Source: Euglena gracilis (Eukaryota; Euglenida; Euglenophyceae; Euglenales). Taken from it: DNA of 64,000 bases. Positions within the stretch are counted from its first letter, which is position 1. Each line of letters opens with the position of its first letter. The notes beneath the pieces were generated by a model. It had not been told where the DNA came from. It made no database searches and saw only the letters and a program-made list of their open reading frames with translations. Shown one piece after another: positions 1-13,746 of this stretch. A program made the translations under genes and the position numbers. The stretch lies in NCBI GenBank assembly GCA_039621445.1, contig CP154955.1:59365564-59429563 (forward strand). Direction: 5' to 3'.

Positions 1-1775
1 CTGACCCCTCACACATGTTGTAGTTGTGCTTTAAAATTTGGTCAAAAATGCATTTTCGGCAGTTTTTTTGCAAAATTTATCGACGGTGTGCCTTTTTTTG
101 AGGTGCCATTTTTGGCTTTTTTGACCGACCTGAACCTCAAAGATAATTAGTTTTAGAGTCGTGGGGGGTTGCTTGGTCGACCCGGGAGGGTAGCTTTTGG
201 GGGGGAGGCTGACTTTGGGTGGGGGGGGCACCAGCAAATAGGTTCCATAAACTGCTACTGCTGGAAAATGATTTGCTACGGGGGAAGTTGACAGTCCCAT
301 TGACTGTTACCTCGGGAGGAAGGTGGGGGGGGGCGAATGAAAAGCGCAACATGGACCCAAAAAATACACAAAGAAAACACAAGCAAAAAGCAAATGCAAT
401 TTTGCTTCCAAAATTGAAAAACACAAAAAAAACACAAAAAATGCTGTTTGCGCCCCCCCCCCTCCCTCGAGGACACACAAGAGCAGAAAAGAAGGGAGCC
501 TGAATGGAGGGACCAAGGCACTCAACACATAAAGCGGAGGGGGAAAACAAGAAATAGAATTGCATACAGAAGACAAAATCTTCCTTCACATGAGGGAGGG
601 CGATCACGGACAGGCCTTCACACAAAATGAGCTTGCGAGGTCATTGTGTGTTTCAAATTATCGGATTACCACCACCAACCCCCCGTTTGTGACGACCTAT
701 TCCCACCAATTTGAGAAATATACCGACCCAGATGCCTGGAAAAATGCTGCAGCCGGCCGTTCAGGCTGAAAGACAACCGGATGGCCGGCTTCTTTAGGAG
801 GAGGAGACCCAAACGGAGCCGGCATCATCATCATCAATTGATGTTGTCACATATTTTTTTTCGGTTGTCCGAACAATTCATCCATGACAGCGAAATGACA
901 CCCTCGTGCAACGCCCCCCCCCCTTGACAACAAGCCCCCCCCCTATATCACACCAACGATGCAAGATTACCTAAGGATGTGGGAATACATGTTTATTCAT
1001 ATTATTTTTTGCCATAAAATGGGGAATTGGGATGCGCAGTTCGGGGTGAATGGTGCATGCGATGAACCTGAATGCACGCGCAGACATTGCCCGTGTGTGT
1101 ATGCAAAGAGGATGGCGCAATCCCCTGGCCAGAAAGTGCTGGCCATACCATTGCTTAGCGACCCCTGTGTGCACTGCGGCTGTTTTTTTTGGTGACTTTT
1201 ATCCCTTCTCCTGGCCAGGCGCTGTTGTCCGCCTCTGGCCCTTTTTGTCTGTGTACGTGGAGGTGGCCGGAGCCTGGCGGGAAAGCGACCCCCCCCGGGG
1301 GGGGTCACTTTCCACTCTGAAAAAACCAGTCAGTCACTATTTCCCAAAAAAACCAGTCAGTCACTTTATCTCCAGGGGGGGGGGGTCGGCCACTCTTGAA
1401 TGTGCTTGTGTTGGCACTATGGTGACGCGATAAGATTGGAGGTATGTCAAACAAAGGACAAAGCGTTTAACTTCCTTTCGGATTCTCAAAAAAAATCCAA
1501 AAAAAATGTCCAGTGCCATCGGCGCCAGGCCAACCACTTCTTCATTTTTGGGCCTACCCTCCCCCCCCCCCGGAGTCTTGGCCAGAAAACCAGTCAGTCA
1601 CTCTGATTCCGGGGGGGGGGGGGACAGGTGTTAAGCAATGGCATGGTGCTGGTGCGGTGCCGACAAACTGCGGCGGAATCATTTGAATTCCCGCGGCTTC
1701 CGCCAAAATTGTGTGGCCTTGGTATTGGGTCCATTCGGGGCGAAGGCCTGGCCATGGGGCCTTTGGGGCCAGGAC
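1..1775. other. Region beyond the last GST exon, no gene recognised
   Basis: Contains G tracts, short dispersed repeats built on CCAGTCAGTCAC (near 1328-1360, 1580 and 1990) and one copy of the 1100/49800 repeat. Open frames here are short and unrecognised. It may hold the final GST codons. Confidence 0.4.
1100..1305. repeat. GTGCACTGCGGCTGTTT repeat, copy 1
   Basis: Shares CCCCTGTGTGCAC, TATCCCTTCT, GCCTCTGGCCCT and GGAGGTGGCC in order with 49815-49975. Confidence 0.65.
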
Positions 1776-1845
1776 CGCGGGGCGGTGTTGGCGGTACAGC
1801 CGCAGCACGAACTGGCCCGCAACGGTGGCGTGCGGCGAGGGAGGG
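1776..1845 (-). CDS. GST exon I (C-terminal helix)
   Basis: Acceptor CGCCCGACAG. Reads PPSPHATVAGQFVLRLYRQ then HRPA, the family's terminal FVLRLYREHR helix. A donor GTCCTGG is assumed at 1775; the frame stays open beyond it, so the true end and stop are unresolved. Confidence 0.78.
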
Positions 1846-4762
1846 CTGTCGGGCGGTTGGGGGGGGGGGTTCCTTTTTGGGGGTCTTTTAGGATAATATA
1901 ACTTTAATTTTGGTTTGCGATGTTTTTTCCAAACCAGACAATTTTTTACCGAGCCCCCCCCCGGGGTCACTCCACTCTTTGAAAAACCGGTCAGTCACTT
2001 TTTTCCGGGAAACCAGTCAGTCACCACCACCCGGGGGGGGGGGGGGGGGGCGAAGTTCAACTAGGGGGGGGGGGGGGCGGACAAGCACAGGGTCCAAATA
2101 TAATCGTACCCAGAAGTGCACCCCGTCGCCAGAGGCGGCGGTCCGCTACGAGCGCCCATGCTTCTATTAGAGGGGGATTATGCGAACAGGGATTGGTGCT
2201 AATCTGTAGTGGGGGGGGGTCAATTTCTTACATCCCCCCTGTGAAAGTGCAGTTGACATGGGGTGTGGGGTGTGTTGTGGACACGCCGCGTCATGCGCAC
2301 TGAACCACACAGAAAACGTTTTGCGTGCGGGGAAAAGTTGGCATGGGGGTGTCGTGGACCAGTGTCACGGACAGAGGGGAAATGTATCTGCAGTCATCCG
2401 TAAGCCTACAACAATCACTTCTGGATTTCCACCAACACAAGAGGCGATAAATGGGAGGGGACAGGGGCCACACCCTGCCCCAAGGCCCACAGAGGCACGT
2501 GATATGACCACACCTGGTTTGCATGAACCCACGCCCCAAACACGGAGGCGCACGCGCTGAGGACAATACCTCAGGCGGCCGAGCTTCGCGCAAATGCACC
2601 CCCAAGTTTGACCCTCCCTGCCCCTGACGGAGCCAAGGACGGGACAATGAAAACTTTTCCTTCAACGCTGCTAAAACCCTATCTTAGTTGCAACAACGAT
2701 GGGATGACCGATATTCTGGCAGTTTTGAGAATCAAACACACGGTAAGTTCTCGATGGGGGTCACTTTACACATGCCGCGAAGTGCGGAAGGGAAACTTCG
2801 GGTGCTTTACATATTCCGGTGTCAAACCTGTCATGTTACAGGCTTGGGGTGTTCAGGTATACGCCTCTGAGGTGGGTTTGGCCTGACCCACCCCTGGAGA
2901 TCTCCTGGAAGTGGCGGGGCGGGGGGGGGGGGGTTGCATCGGTCTTTATGTGAGGAGTGCCGAGATTTCTTTCCCAGGCAGGGTCGCTTGAGCCCCCTCC
3001 TGCAGTCCCCCGAAGTGGGCGGGCGGGCGGGTGGGTGGCTGGGCTCCTCTCCTGCCCGCTCGAGGAAACCTCTAGCACTTACCCCCCCTCCCGGGAAGCT
3101 GTCCTCCCCGAGAACCTGTCAGGGTCCCGCCTGGGTCCTTGGCACTGGCCAACCTGTCATAGGAAGTTGTTAGGGTCCCCGCCACCAGCCCACCTGTCAG
3201 GTGACAGTTTCCTGGGGGGGGGAAGGTAGGCAGGCCCACTCATGACTGTTGGGGTTGTCATTTTTGTCAGGCTGGCCAGCGAACGGCCATCGATGTGCAG
3301 GACATTCGAGCTGGCAGGTTTTCTGAGGCGGGGGCTTGGTTTGTGGCTAGGGGGGGGTTGCACTCTCCCTTTCTCCTTTGTTGTTGGGGAGTGTGGTAGG
3401 TACCCTTGCCCTTTATCCTGATCCCCACCCAAGCCCAACACCAAGCATCTGCCCTAAACTCTTGTCTCCAACTCGGGATACCCCTGCTCCAAACTGCCCA
3501 CCCTCCTCCCCTCACCTAGGTTCACGCCGTATGTGGGGTCTGCCAACAGGGGGATCATGCTTGTGCTTACCGACCGGGGGGGGGAGGGGGGGTGCTATAG
3601 GGTGCCTGCCCCTAGCAGGCACACCCCCCCCGGGGGGTATAGGGGTCCGGGCCGGACCCAGAAAATTTTCATTGAAAAATGGCCTTTTCCGGGCCCCCGG
3701 CGCCTTCGGCGCCGGGGTCGGAGGGGGGTGCCTGCTAGGGGCAGGCACCCCCCAAAACCCTACCCCCCCCGGGGGGGGGGGGGGCGGATCGGGTGCTATG
3801 GGGTGCCTGCCCCTAGCACCCACCCCCCCCCCGTGGGGTAGGCACCCGACTAAGCAGAAGCCTGAGGGGGATCGCCCTTGTTTTTTTGGTGGACCGTCAA
3901 AGTTCAGCTTGGTTGACGGGGAAAGCAGGGGAGATGAAAATGAAATAAATAAAAAAACGCAAAAGAGGCCAAGAAAAAGAAAACACAGCACAAAAAGCCC
4001 AATTTTTTTTGGAAAATCACCCATGTTATTCACCCACCCCCTTTGGTTATTGGCCCTCTCCCGTTGGGCCCAACTTGACCCGCATCAAAACCTGGGGGAG
4101 GGTCCCCTGGTTTCATGCTTGTTTGGTGCCTGGCATTTTGGCCAATTTACACATGGCACCAAATGCCTGATGACTTTGGTGGGGGTTCGGGTCATACAAT
4201 CACTTATTCACCGGCCGACCCCCCCCCCGGGTGACTGACTGGTTTTTGGTTTTTGGTTTTTGGCCCGGGCCCCCTCCCCCTGAGGGGGGTTGGCCAGGGT
4301 GGGTCAAAGTGGCTCCGAAGGCGCCGGGAAATTTTTTTGGCCTAAAAATGGCCTGAAGTGACTGGAAAGTGGCCGGTTTTCCTGAGTGGCCCCGCGTTTC
4401 TATTGGGCCATGTTTCTGTTGGAGGGGGGGGGTGTTTCGGCAGACAGGGGCCCCTGGTGGCGTTTTAAGTGGCAAGTCGGCTGGTTTTAGGGCCCTGACC
4501 ATCTCTCGGGACGACAATTTCCTAGGGAGTAGTGAATGCACATAGGACAAAAGTCACAACATCAGTGATACTTTTGGGGGATGCTCATGAAATTCAAGCC
4601 ACATCACGACGGTCCATGTTATCCACACGTGCACGTGAGTTGTTGTCCGGGGGATGGAAAAAAACTTGTGTGCCCATGCATCAATGCGCGTATATACACA
4701 GCACAAGCATGTGTGCATGCAGACATGCACGACACACACACACACACACACACAACACACAA

Positions 4763-4795
<33 letters not shown>

Positions 4796-7700
4796 GAACC
4801 ACCCCTCCCTCGGGCTGAACTCCTCGAACAGCCGGCGGGAGGGGGACCCCGCCGGGAAGTCCCCCACAGCGGGGGCCACCGCGCCGTACTGCGGCGGCAG
4901 CACCAGCGGCGCGGCGAGGGCAGCGAAGGTCCCGGCCAGGCCCCGGGGGAGGCAGGCTTCTCTTGGGGGGGGGAGGCAGGGCTTTTTGGTTGGGGGGGGG
5001 GGGCGACCACGCAATTTTTTACCGACCTCTGGGGGGGGGGGTCGCTTATCAAAACCAATCGCTCGTTTTTTTTTAGCAGAAAAACAGTCAGTCGCCACAA
5101 GAATAAAATTTTGACCACAACGTGGGGCACTCCTTCAAGTTTTCTACAGCACCCCCCCCCCGTGGGTCCATCAAAAAATAGGGGGGTTCTCCCCCGGTTT
5201 TTGGCAAATGAAAACCCAAGACTTATCTGTTTCGGGTTTGGTTCGTCTTTCGCTGGGGTTGGAAAGAGAATGCTGAAGAAAGACCAATCTGTGTGGCAGC
5301 GGGCCAAGGGAAAAAAAAAAAAGAGTGTTGGGGTGGGTGGGGGGGGGGGGTCGGGGGGCAGAGGGGGGCAGGGCCCCAAGGAGTGGTTTTTTTTACAGGG
5401 GGGGAGGGGGGGGTCAGTGGCTTTCTACAGCCCGGGGGTGGGGGGTGGGTTGGCCAGGCAAAGCCCCCTTTGAAAGGACCCAAGACTTTAATCTTCTGTT
5501 CGATGAACGATTGCTGTATTGATTGTTCGGTCTCGCTTTCGCCAACCGCACCGAGAGAATGAAGAGAAAGGAAAGCGGCCTGCCAGACAAAAAGGCGGCA
5601 ACCCTGAAATCTGTGTGGCAGCGGCCCAAACCCCCCCCCCGCCAAAAAAAAAAACACCACCGCGGGTCTCTGTTTGGGTGGGTTGCAGAAAACCCCGAGG
5701 GCTGTTCCTATTTGGGGTGGGTGGGTGGGTGGGTGGGTGCCCCGCTGCCTGGGCAGATCAGCGGCGGTGAAGGCGTTTCCCAGGAGGTACGGCCGGCCGT
5801 CGGCCTGCAACGCGGCAGGCAGCGCGGCAGCGGGGAGCAGTGGTTTTTTAAGACCGGGGGGGAGGGGGGGAGGGGGTCGGCACCCACCCACCCACCCCCT
5901 GGGGTGGGGTCCCCCCGGGGGTCCAAGACAAAAAAAACCCTGGCGGGGAGGGCGGTATGGGAGGGCCTGGGGGGGGGGGGTTGGTCTCCTGCCCACAACC
6001 GATGAGGTTTCAGGATTTCCGTGTTCCCGTATTGCTGGATTCCCGGATTCCTGTGCAGCCCTGGACACATGGCACGAATCTGGGTGAGTGGGGGGGGGGG
6101 GGGTTAAAGGTTGTTAGGAATGGGGATGCTCTTAATTAGAGGAGGGGTCGTTGGGGTTGGGGTCGCTGAGCTCATACCCCTTTATGGGTAAGAGCGAAGC
6201 TTGCCCCTGGGCAAAGGGGGGGACCCATTTATGTCCCATTGAAAAAAAAGCGTCAAAAAATGCAAAATAAAATAACAAACAAAGAAATAAAAGAAATAAA
6301 AGAAAAGAAATCGGCCCTTTTTTAGTTTTTATTTAGTGAGTTTTTATTTTCCCCGGATTTTCTTCAAAAGGCCCTGCCTGGCCTCCGATGTTTTCGCACT
6401 TGTGGCCTAGAAGGTTCTGACATTCTCTCCGGAGGGCCATCTGGTTTTGTTTTTATTTTGGGTTTTATTTAGTCAGTCTTATCCTTTGGTTTTATTACAT
6501 TTTTTTATTGTTTTTTGTTCTTTACTGGGACAGGAACGAATCTAGCAGGGAAGTTGGCTTTGGCCAAGTTGGAGAGTTCTTAGAGGGAGACCAACTCTCC
6601 ATTAGGGCAGATCAGATTGGAAAGTAGGGGCCCGGAGGCCGGCCAGCCCCCACCCCCCAAAAAAGTTGTGAATTATTCAGGATTATCCCCAAAAAATGCC
6701 CACGCAAAACACAGAAACGCATTCATGAATCCCTACCAACGTTCAAGAGCGGCCGAGAAAGGAATTTATTGCCAGAAAAATTTTATCTGGCAATGTTTTG
6801 GCCCAACTTTTTCTCCAAAAAAGGCCAAAAATTTGGTATGCCACCTCCGGGGGGGGGGGGTCCATGCGACGGCTCCTGACACAGTTCACCGCGACGGCCG
6901 GGGCCCTGCCTGGGCAGGCGCCCCACCTCCCCGAACACCTCGCGGGCCCGCTGCACCGACTTGGCGGCCTCGGGCTCGGTGACGCGCATGGCGCCGCGGC
7001 CCATCTGGCGGCGCACGAGGGGGAAGACCAGCGATGCGGGGCAGGCGACGTGCGGGCGGGCCGGGGAAGGGGAGGCACGGGGCTGGGCGGAAAGGCGCGG
7101 CAGGGGGGGGGGATGGATATTGAATGTCAGCCCATATCGGCCTTATTGACGACCTTGGTCAGGCTGTTTTTTTTTACCAACCCCGGGGGGGAGGAGGGTC
7201 CGGAGTGCCTGTGAGTGCCTGCCCAGGCAGGCACCCCCCCCCCCCCCGGGGGTGGGGTCGGCACCCGACTAAAATACGGCCTGACCTTGAACTTTTTGGG
7301 TCCCAAAAAAAATATCGTGAAATATCGGCGTTATTGGGGGGGGGGGGTAATGGACTTTTTTTTGTTGTTTTGGGGGCAATTTTGGGATTCTCCAAACCAC
7401 AAAAAACAGGATATCGGGGCACAAAGTGATCATATCGGTTTTGTCGACTTTTATCCAGAATATCGGGGGTCAATCTATTCAAGTTTATCAGGATCCCCAA
7501 AACCAATGCCAATATCAATCCTTGGGGGGGGGGGGGGTGCTGACCAGGGGGAGAATATGCCACAAATGAGACACCTCAAAATACGCAATGCAAAAAAAAA
7601 TGAAAAAAGGGGGGAAAATTTGCAAATTTGCATATGATTCCCCCCGTGGGTTGACCCCGACCTGGGAATCGGGGGGGGGGGGGGGGCGACCGTCCTGCCA

Positions 7701-9798
7701 CCCACAACACCGCGCAATGAAAATTTCTTCGGCGCTGAGAAATTGGCGCACCAGAAACAAAGGAAAGACTGTGGGAGGGGGGGGGGTAGGAACCCCCACC
7801 AAATACCCATAGGGTTTCGGGTTTGCATACCCCTGGGGAAGCTGGGCTTATGCAACCTGTGGCAGACGGCAAAAAATGTTAAAAAAGGAATAAACCCCCC
7901 CAAATATAAAGTCCCCCCTGGGGGTTTTGGTTTTGCCGACAAATACAAAGCCCCCCACCCTCCCGACGTCGAGCCAGACGCTGGAGTCATTCAGGAAAAA
8001 GAGGAAAAATTTTGGGTGGATACAACATTTTTTGGCAGAAATGCTCCATTTTGGCACATTTTTGGCACACACGAAAAATAGGGGTACACAATGAAAATTT
8101 GGCATAAAATTTGTATTTGGTCACAATTGAAGGCCACCGAAGGTCATAGAGGCCAACCGAGAAAATTTGATTTTCACCCCCAAATATAAAGCCCCCCCTG
8201 AGGGTCTTGAAATCCCGTCCAAATATAAAGCCGGGAGGGGAGCTTTATATTGGGGGGGGGGGGGTTAAGAGAGCACAAATGCCACAGGTTACGTCTCACA
8301 CTGTGGGTTGTGCCTTGGGTTTCCTTGTTGTGTTTTTTCACACACGCGCGCCTGCGCGCACACAATGACGCGCATACCCCGCAAAAATCACCGCAATGCG
8401 GCCTCCAATCGGTACCTCCGCACAGCGCAACGCACCGGTCCCTCGGGAGGCCAGCTCGGGGGGGGGGGGGGGGCACGTCCCCGGCCCGGGAACCACGGCA
8501 CCGCCGGCTGCCCCAGCCCAGCGGACAGGAACAGCGCCGGGTACCGCAGCAGCTCAAAGTAGATGGCGCCAGGACGGCGGGGGCCCAACCCCGATGCGGT
8601 GACTTATCCACCAGGGTGGAGGGGACACCGTGCGAAGCGCGAGCTTCACCCGGAGCAGACACACCTGGGGGGGGGGGGTGCGGGTTTTGGGTCCTGGCCG
8701 TGCCCAACCCAGCAGGCAAGATCACCTTGATGGCCATTTCCAGCCCCTGCCGCAGCACCTTCGGCATGGGGGGACCAATGTCACCACTGTATGGTACTAC
8801 TACGGTACTGCTACGGCACTACTGCGGTACTACTACGGTACTATTACGGCACTACTACGGAAAACTACTGCGGTACTACTACAGTACTACTACGGTCCCA
8901 CTACTACGGTACGACTACGGTACTACTACAGTACGACTACGGTACTAGGCTTGTTGCACAGACCCTGGCTCCCGCTGGCTTGTTGGCCCACAGCTGTTGA
9001 AGTCATCCCCCCCCGCCCTGCCAGGTTTTGGAATGCGCCATAGCAGCAGTGGTAGTACCATAGTGGTAGGACAGTAGTAGTGCCGTAGAAGAAGGACAGT
9101 AGCAGTACCGTAATAGCAGGACAGTAGTAGTGCCGTAGTACGACGTTGTCCTCTGTTTTTTTGGGTACCTGCCTTTATTGGCCCCACCCCGAAGGATCAG
9201 TTTTGGGTCGGACAGGGTCTGAACCAACCCACACTCTGTTTCGTGTAGCTGGGTTAAGGTTCAGGTGTTGAGGGGGAGTTGGTACATCCTCGTACCCCTG
9301 GTACGAGGACGTACCAGGGGTACCAGGGGTTTTAGTTATGAGCGTTCTTTTTTTGTGCTTTCTGTGGGTTGCTTGCTTGGTCGTAGTTTGTTCTGAAAAA
9401 TATGAGAATTAAATGCACAAAGTTAAAAAAAAAAACTTTGATTCTAAATCACAACAAAACTTGCAATTTTCAGTGTCAAAAAAATGAGAAATGCTGACTG
9501 ACAGGGAAGAGGAGAGTGACAACAGCAATAAAATAAATACTTTGCTTCGTCAGTTTTGGCATCAACAAATGAAAACCGGCCACCCGCCTCCCCGGTGGCC
9601 CGCCTTGTGTGGGGGCCGAGCTGCTCATCGAAGTAGTGGCACAGCGCCTCGGCGGTGAGGGGCTGTAGGTGGGGGAACGCCGCAGAGGGCGAGGGCAGGG
9701 GCAGGGTGAGAGAGGCAGGGGGGGGGGGTCCAATAAACGCCGCCCATCCAAATTATCCCTGGCCACACTTGGGTCATGCATGTCACACTTTTGTGTGC

Positions 9799-9834
<36 letters not shown>

Positions 9835-12800
9835 GATGCACATAAGGAACAATTCTGAGTGAGGGTGTGGAGGGTGGGGCAGGGTTCGATATAAGGACAG
9901 GTGGGGGGGGTGGTCCGGACCCCCCCCCCCTGCGGGCCAGGAGGGGGGGGGGGGGGGGGGGCACCCCCCCACCTAAACAGGTGCGCGGTCTGGGTTACCA
10001 AATTTCGGCCCGGCGCAAAGTGCCGGGCCGAAAATTTTTGACCCCCCAAAACGACCAAAAGTGCCATTTTGGGCACTTTTTGGGCAAAAATGTGCCAAAA
10101 ATGCAAAAAAAATTTCGGCGCAAAGCGCCGGAGGAAAAAAATGACCCTTTTTGGGGGGGGGGGGTCCCGGGAACCCCCCCCCCCGAGGGTCGGTCCCGAC
10201 CCCCCGGGCAGGGGGGGGGGGGGGGGCCGGACGCCCCCTGCGGGCCAGGAGGGGGGGGGGGGTGGGGGGGACACCCCCCCACCTAAACCATGTACGCCCT
10301 CCTTATATCAAACCCTGGGGTGGGGTGGAAGAAGAAAGCCCCAGCAGAGGATTCCTTTTGGGTGCACCCACCACCCCCCCCCCCGGCACCGGCCAGCAAC
10401 CCCCAACTGGGGGTGGGGGGTCATAAACCCCCCCCCCAAAAATAAGACCCCGGGTCCATTTCATGGGTCGGTTGCTGGAAAGCCCGAGGGGGGGTCTTAT
10501 TCATGGGGGGGGTCCATTTTATGGATTTTTGCTGGAAAAATTTTCGACCCCCCAAAATGTCCAAAAATGCCCCCCAAAATACCATTTTTCGGCGCTTCGC
10601 GCCAGACAAATAGGGGAAAATATGCTGAATTGTATGGAAACTGTCCCAAAATGACAGATTTACCGCCCAAAAATGGCCCTTTTTTCAAAAATCCGGCGCT
10701 TCGTGCCGGCAGGGGGGGTCTTATTTATGGGGGGGTCCATTTCATGGATTTTTGCTCGGACCGGCCAGGGGGGGTCTGATTTTTGGGGGGGGTCCATTTT
10801 ATGGGGGGGTCTTATTTTTGGGGGGGGTTTAGGCATCCCCTGACCTGCAACCCCGACTGGGGGATGTTGGTATGTATGGGGGGGGATGGCAGGGCACATT
10901 GAGGGGTGGTTGCCAGCCCATTTTGCGGTCAGCTATACTGTTGCCCCTGCTGACACTTCTTGGTGCTTGCTTCACGCCGTTGCCCGAGAGCCTTTGTTTC
11001 GGGGGGGGGGACCTCAGAATTTTGGTTTTAGTTATCCACATATGGAATGTCAAGTTGGTTTCGGTGGCAATCCTTTGCAAACACTTTGCTTTAATGATGT
11101 GGTGGATGATGAATGGTACTGGAAATGTGTGCCAGCCGGTCATATCCGGTTTGTCTTTGTTGGTTTTCTGTTGGATTTGCACCATTTGTTTTCATTTTGG
11201 GGGAATATTAGTATTTTGGACAAAGTTCTCCGCACGTGGAATGTCATGCTCATGGAATTCAATTTCGGTGGCGTAATCATTCCGCAAGCATACTTTGCGG
11301 GGCTTCAAGCAAGCCTTTCCCGATCCTGAATCCCCTCTTTTGATTTTTATTCAATTTTATGATGAACAGGCCGCAACGCTTTTCCTTTCTCCTGCAGGAA
11401 TTTCATTGTTATTGGATCGAATTGGTAGAAACGCAGGCCGAACCTCAACAGTCCCGCTAAACAGACAATTTTCGGGACAGTACGCTGACGGGGGACTTTT
11501 TCCACTTTTCCCAAACCAACCCAAAAAATCTCAACACCTCATCAACCCACGTCGCCTCGTGGGCGGGGGCACGGTTTGATATAAAGGCAGGTGGGGGGGG
11601 GGGTCGAATCCCCCCCCCCCGCTGCCCCCCTAGCTAAACAGTGGTGCAGTCTAGGTGACTGATTTTCGGCCCGGCGCTTTGCACCGGGCCGAAAATTTTC
11701 CACCCCCAAGACGGCCAAAAGTGCCATTTTGGGCACGTTTGGGGCAAAAAAAAAATTGACAAAACTACAAAAAAAATCGCCTTTTAGGGGGGCCCAGGCC
11801 CAGGTACCCCCCCCCGGGTCGGTTCGGACGCCCCCCACCAATAGGGGGGCTGGGGAGGGGCCCCCGGTCCAGGAGGTCCCTGGGGGGGGGGGTACTTAAG
11901 AAACGCCCTGTTGGTCGGTCACTGTGTGGATTGCTGGAGCGATCGTTCATCCAGCCCAGGCTTCTGCCCAAGGGTTCGAAGGACACTCCTCCCCTGGGGC
12001 CGGACTACAGCAAGTCCAAGTTTGGAAATCCCAGCGGACAGGGGGAGAGGTCCAATTGGTGGTTTTTTTTGTATAGCTCGCAAAATGCCTCGCCAGTGGA
12101 CCCCTCTGGGTCCTTCAGCAAAACACCCAATCCAGCCCTTGCAGCAGTACACATGACAGCGTTCCGGGTTTGGAGGTTTTTGCGGTTGGTGTGTGGGTTA
12201 TCTTCCCGCCCAGGTTTCTGTGTAAGAAGGGTGTACGGGGTTTTGGTGCGGAGGGGTGTCCCAGGCTGGAAAATGTGGATTGGGTGAGGGAAAGATCTGC
12301 CAGCTGACCCCCCCGCCGTGGGTGTCCCAGAGCTGGAACTAGACCCAACCTGGGCCGAAGTGCCAAAAAAGAAACTGCAATCGAAACTTCAAAAGAATGT
12401 CCAGAAAACTGTTATTTGTGCAAAAAGTCAATTTTTGAACCGAAATTTACCCTGGCCAAACCAAATCCCACCGATTTTGCCATTTTTGGCCCATTTTCGC
12501 ACCTCCCGAAAGCCAAAGATCCATTACCGTCCAGCCGCCCTTCAGGCAACTGCAAAGCAAAATGAAAATCATCGATGAGGGGGGGGGGGTCCGGGGCTGA
12601 AAAAAGGCTGCTGGCTAGCTGGACCCCCCCAAAAGGGGTCAACTTTTATTCAGCAACGCTCGGCCCATGAGCTGTTTTTTTTTGATTCGGGCGCGAAGTC
12701 TGGGCCACCCTGGCTGGGGCGCCGTCAAGCGCGGGGAAGAGGTTCAGGCTGGGTTGCGTCCGGTGGACCCACTGGAGGATGTCGGCCGAGTCTCCGGCAG

Positions 12801-13598
12801 GGGAGCCCGCCCACACCGCGAAAGGGGGGGGGGCTAGGAGCACGGGATATGTCCGCTGGCTGGTCGGGGCATCGAACTGGGACCTCCCGGATCCAAACTT
12901 CGCGTGTTGCCATTACAGTATTAGAGCAGTGGAGTATGTTGCGGGGCATTTGCACAGGCTATTTTTTATTTGCACAGGTCATTGACAACGGCTCAACGCC
13001 AGAGTGTCATTACATAATAGTAATATCAACCCCCCCCACCCACCACAGAACAGCGTGGTCGACCCCCCACCCACCACAGCATTTTCACAGATTTCTTAAC
13101 AAATTCTTCGCGGCGCCGAAAAAAAAATCGAAAAATTGGTGGTCCCGGAAATACGGATACGGGAGGAGGTGCCCCTGGCTGTTTGGCCGATTCCCGTTCT
13201 GCCCTGGTCCAGGGGTTCAATATCCTGGGGGGAGGGGGGTGGTAAGAAGAAGGCTCAGCAGTGTCGTTAACAGAGGGGTTTTTCATATTGGAGAAAATCA
13301 CACTCATGCTGTGCAACGCAGTGCGCAGGCTGGGTCCTGGAGCTGATATCGAGAGTCCCCTGGCCCGGCCAGTGTGTGGTCCGGCTCCCCCTCCCGGGGC
13401 ACCACCAACACCGGGACGGAGTGGAACTGCGGGCCCGCCGCCTGGCGAACAGCAGAAAGGTGCCGCAGAGCCAGGGGGGGTCGGCTGGTTTTGTCTGGCC
13501 TGTTGTGCATGCGTGTGTGCATTGTGTTGTGTTATGTGTGCGTGTGTGTGTGTGCGTGTGTGTGTTTGTGTGTGTGTTTGTGTGTGCGTGTGTTTGTG

Positions 13599-13629
<31 letters not shown>

Positions 13630-13715
13630 TTGTGTGTGTGTTTGTGTGTGTGTGTTTGCGTATGTGTGAGTGTTTGTGTGTAGGGGGGGGTGTTTGTGTG
13701 TGTGTGTGTGTTTGT

Positions 13716-13746
<31 letters not shown>

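Noticed and set aside
2030-2080. Long G or C runs as assembly or sequencing artefacts
   Set aside because: They recur at the same relative positions at the edges of independent repeat copies, so most are probably real, though their exact lengths should not be trusted.
10886-11329. 147-codon plus-strand frame as a gene
   Set aside because: No recognisable motif, no GC-rich third positions, lies in a GST intron on the opposite strand and spans a local duplication.
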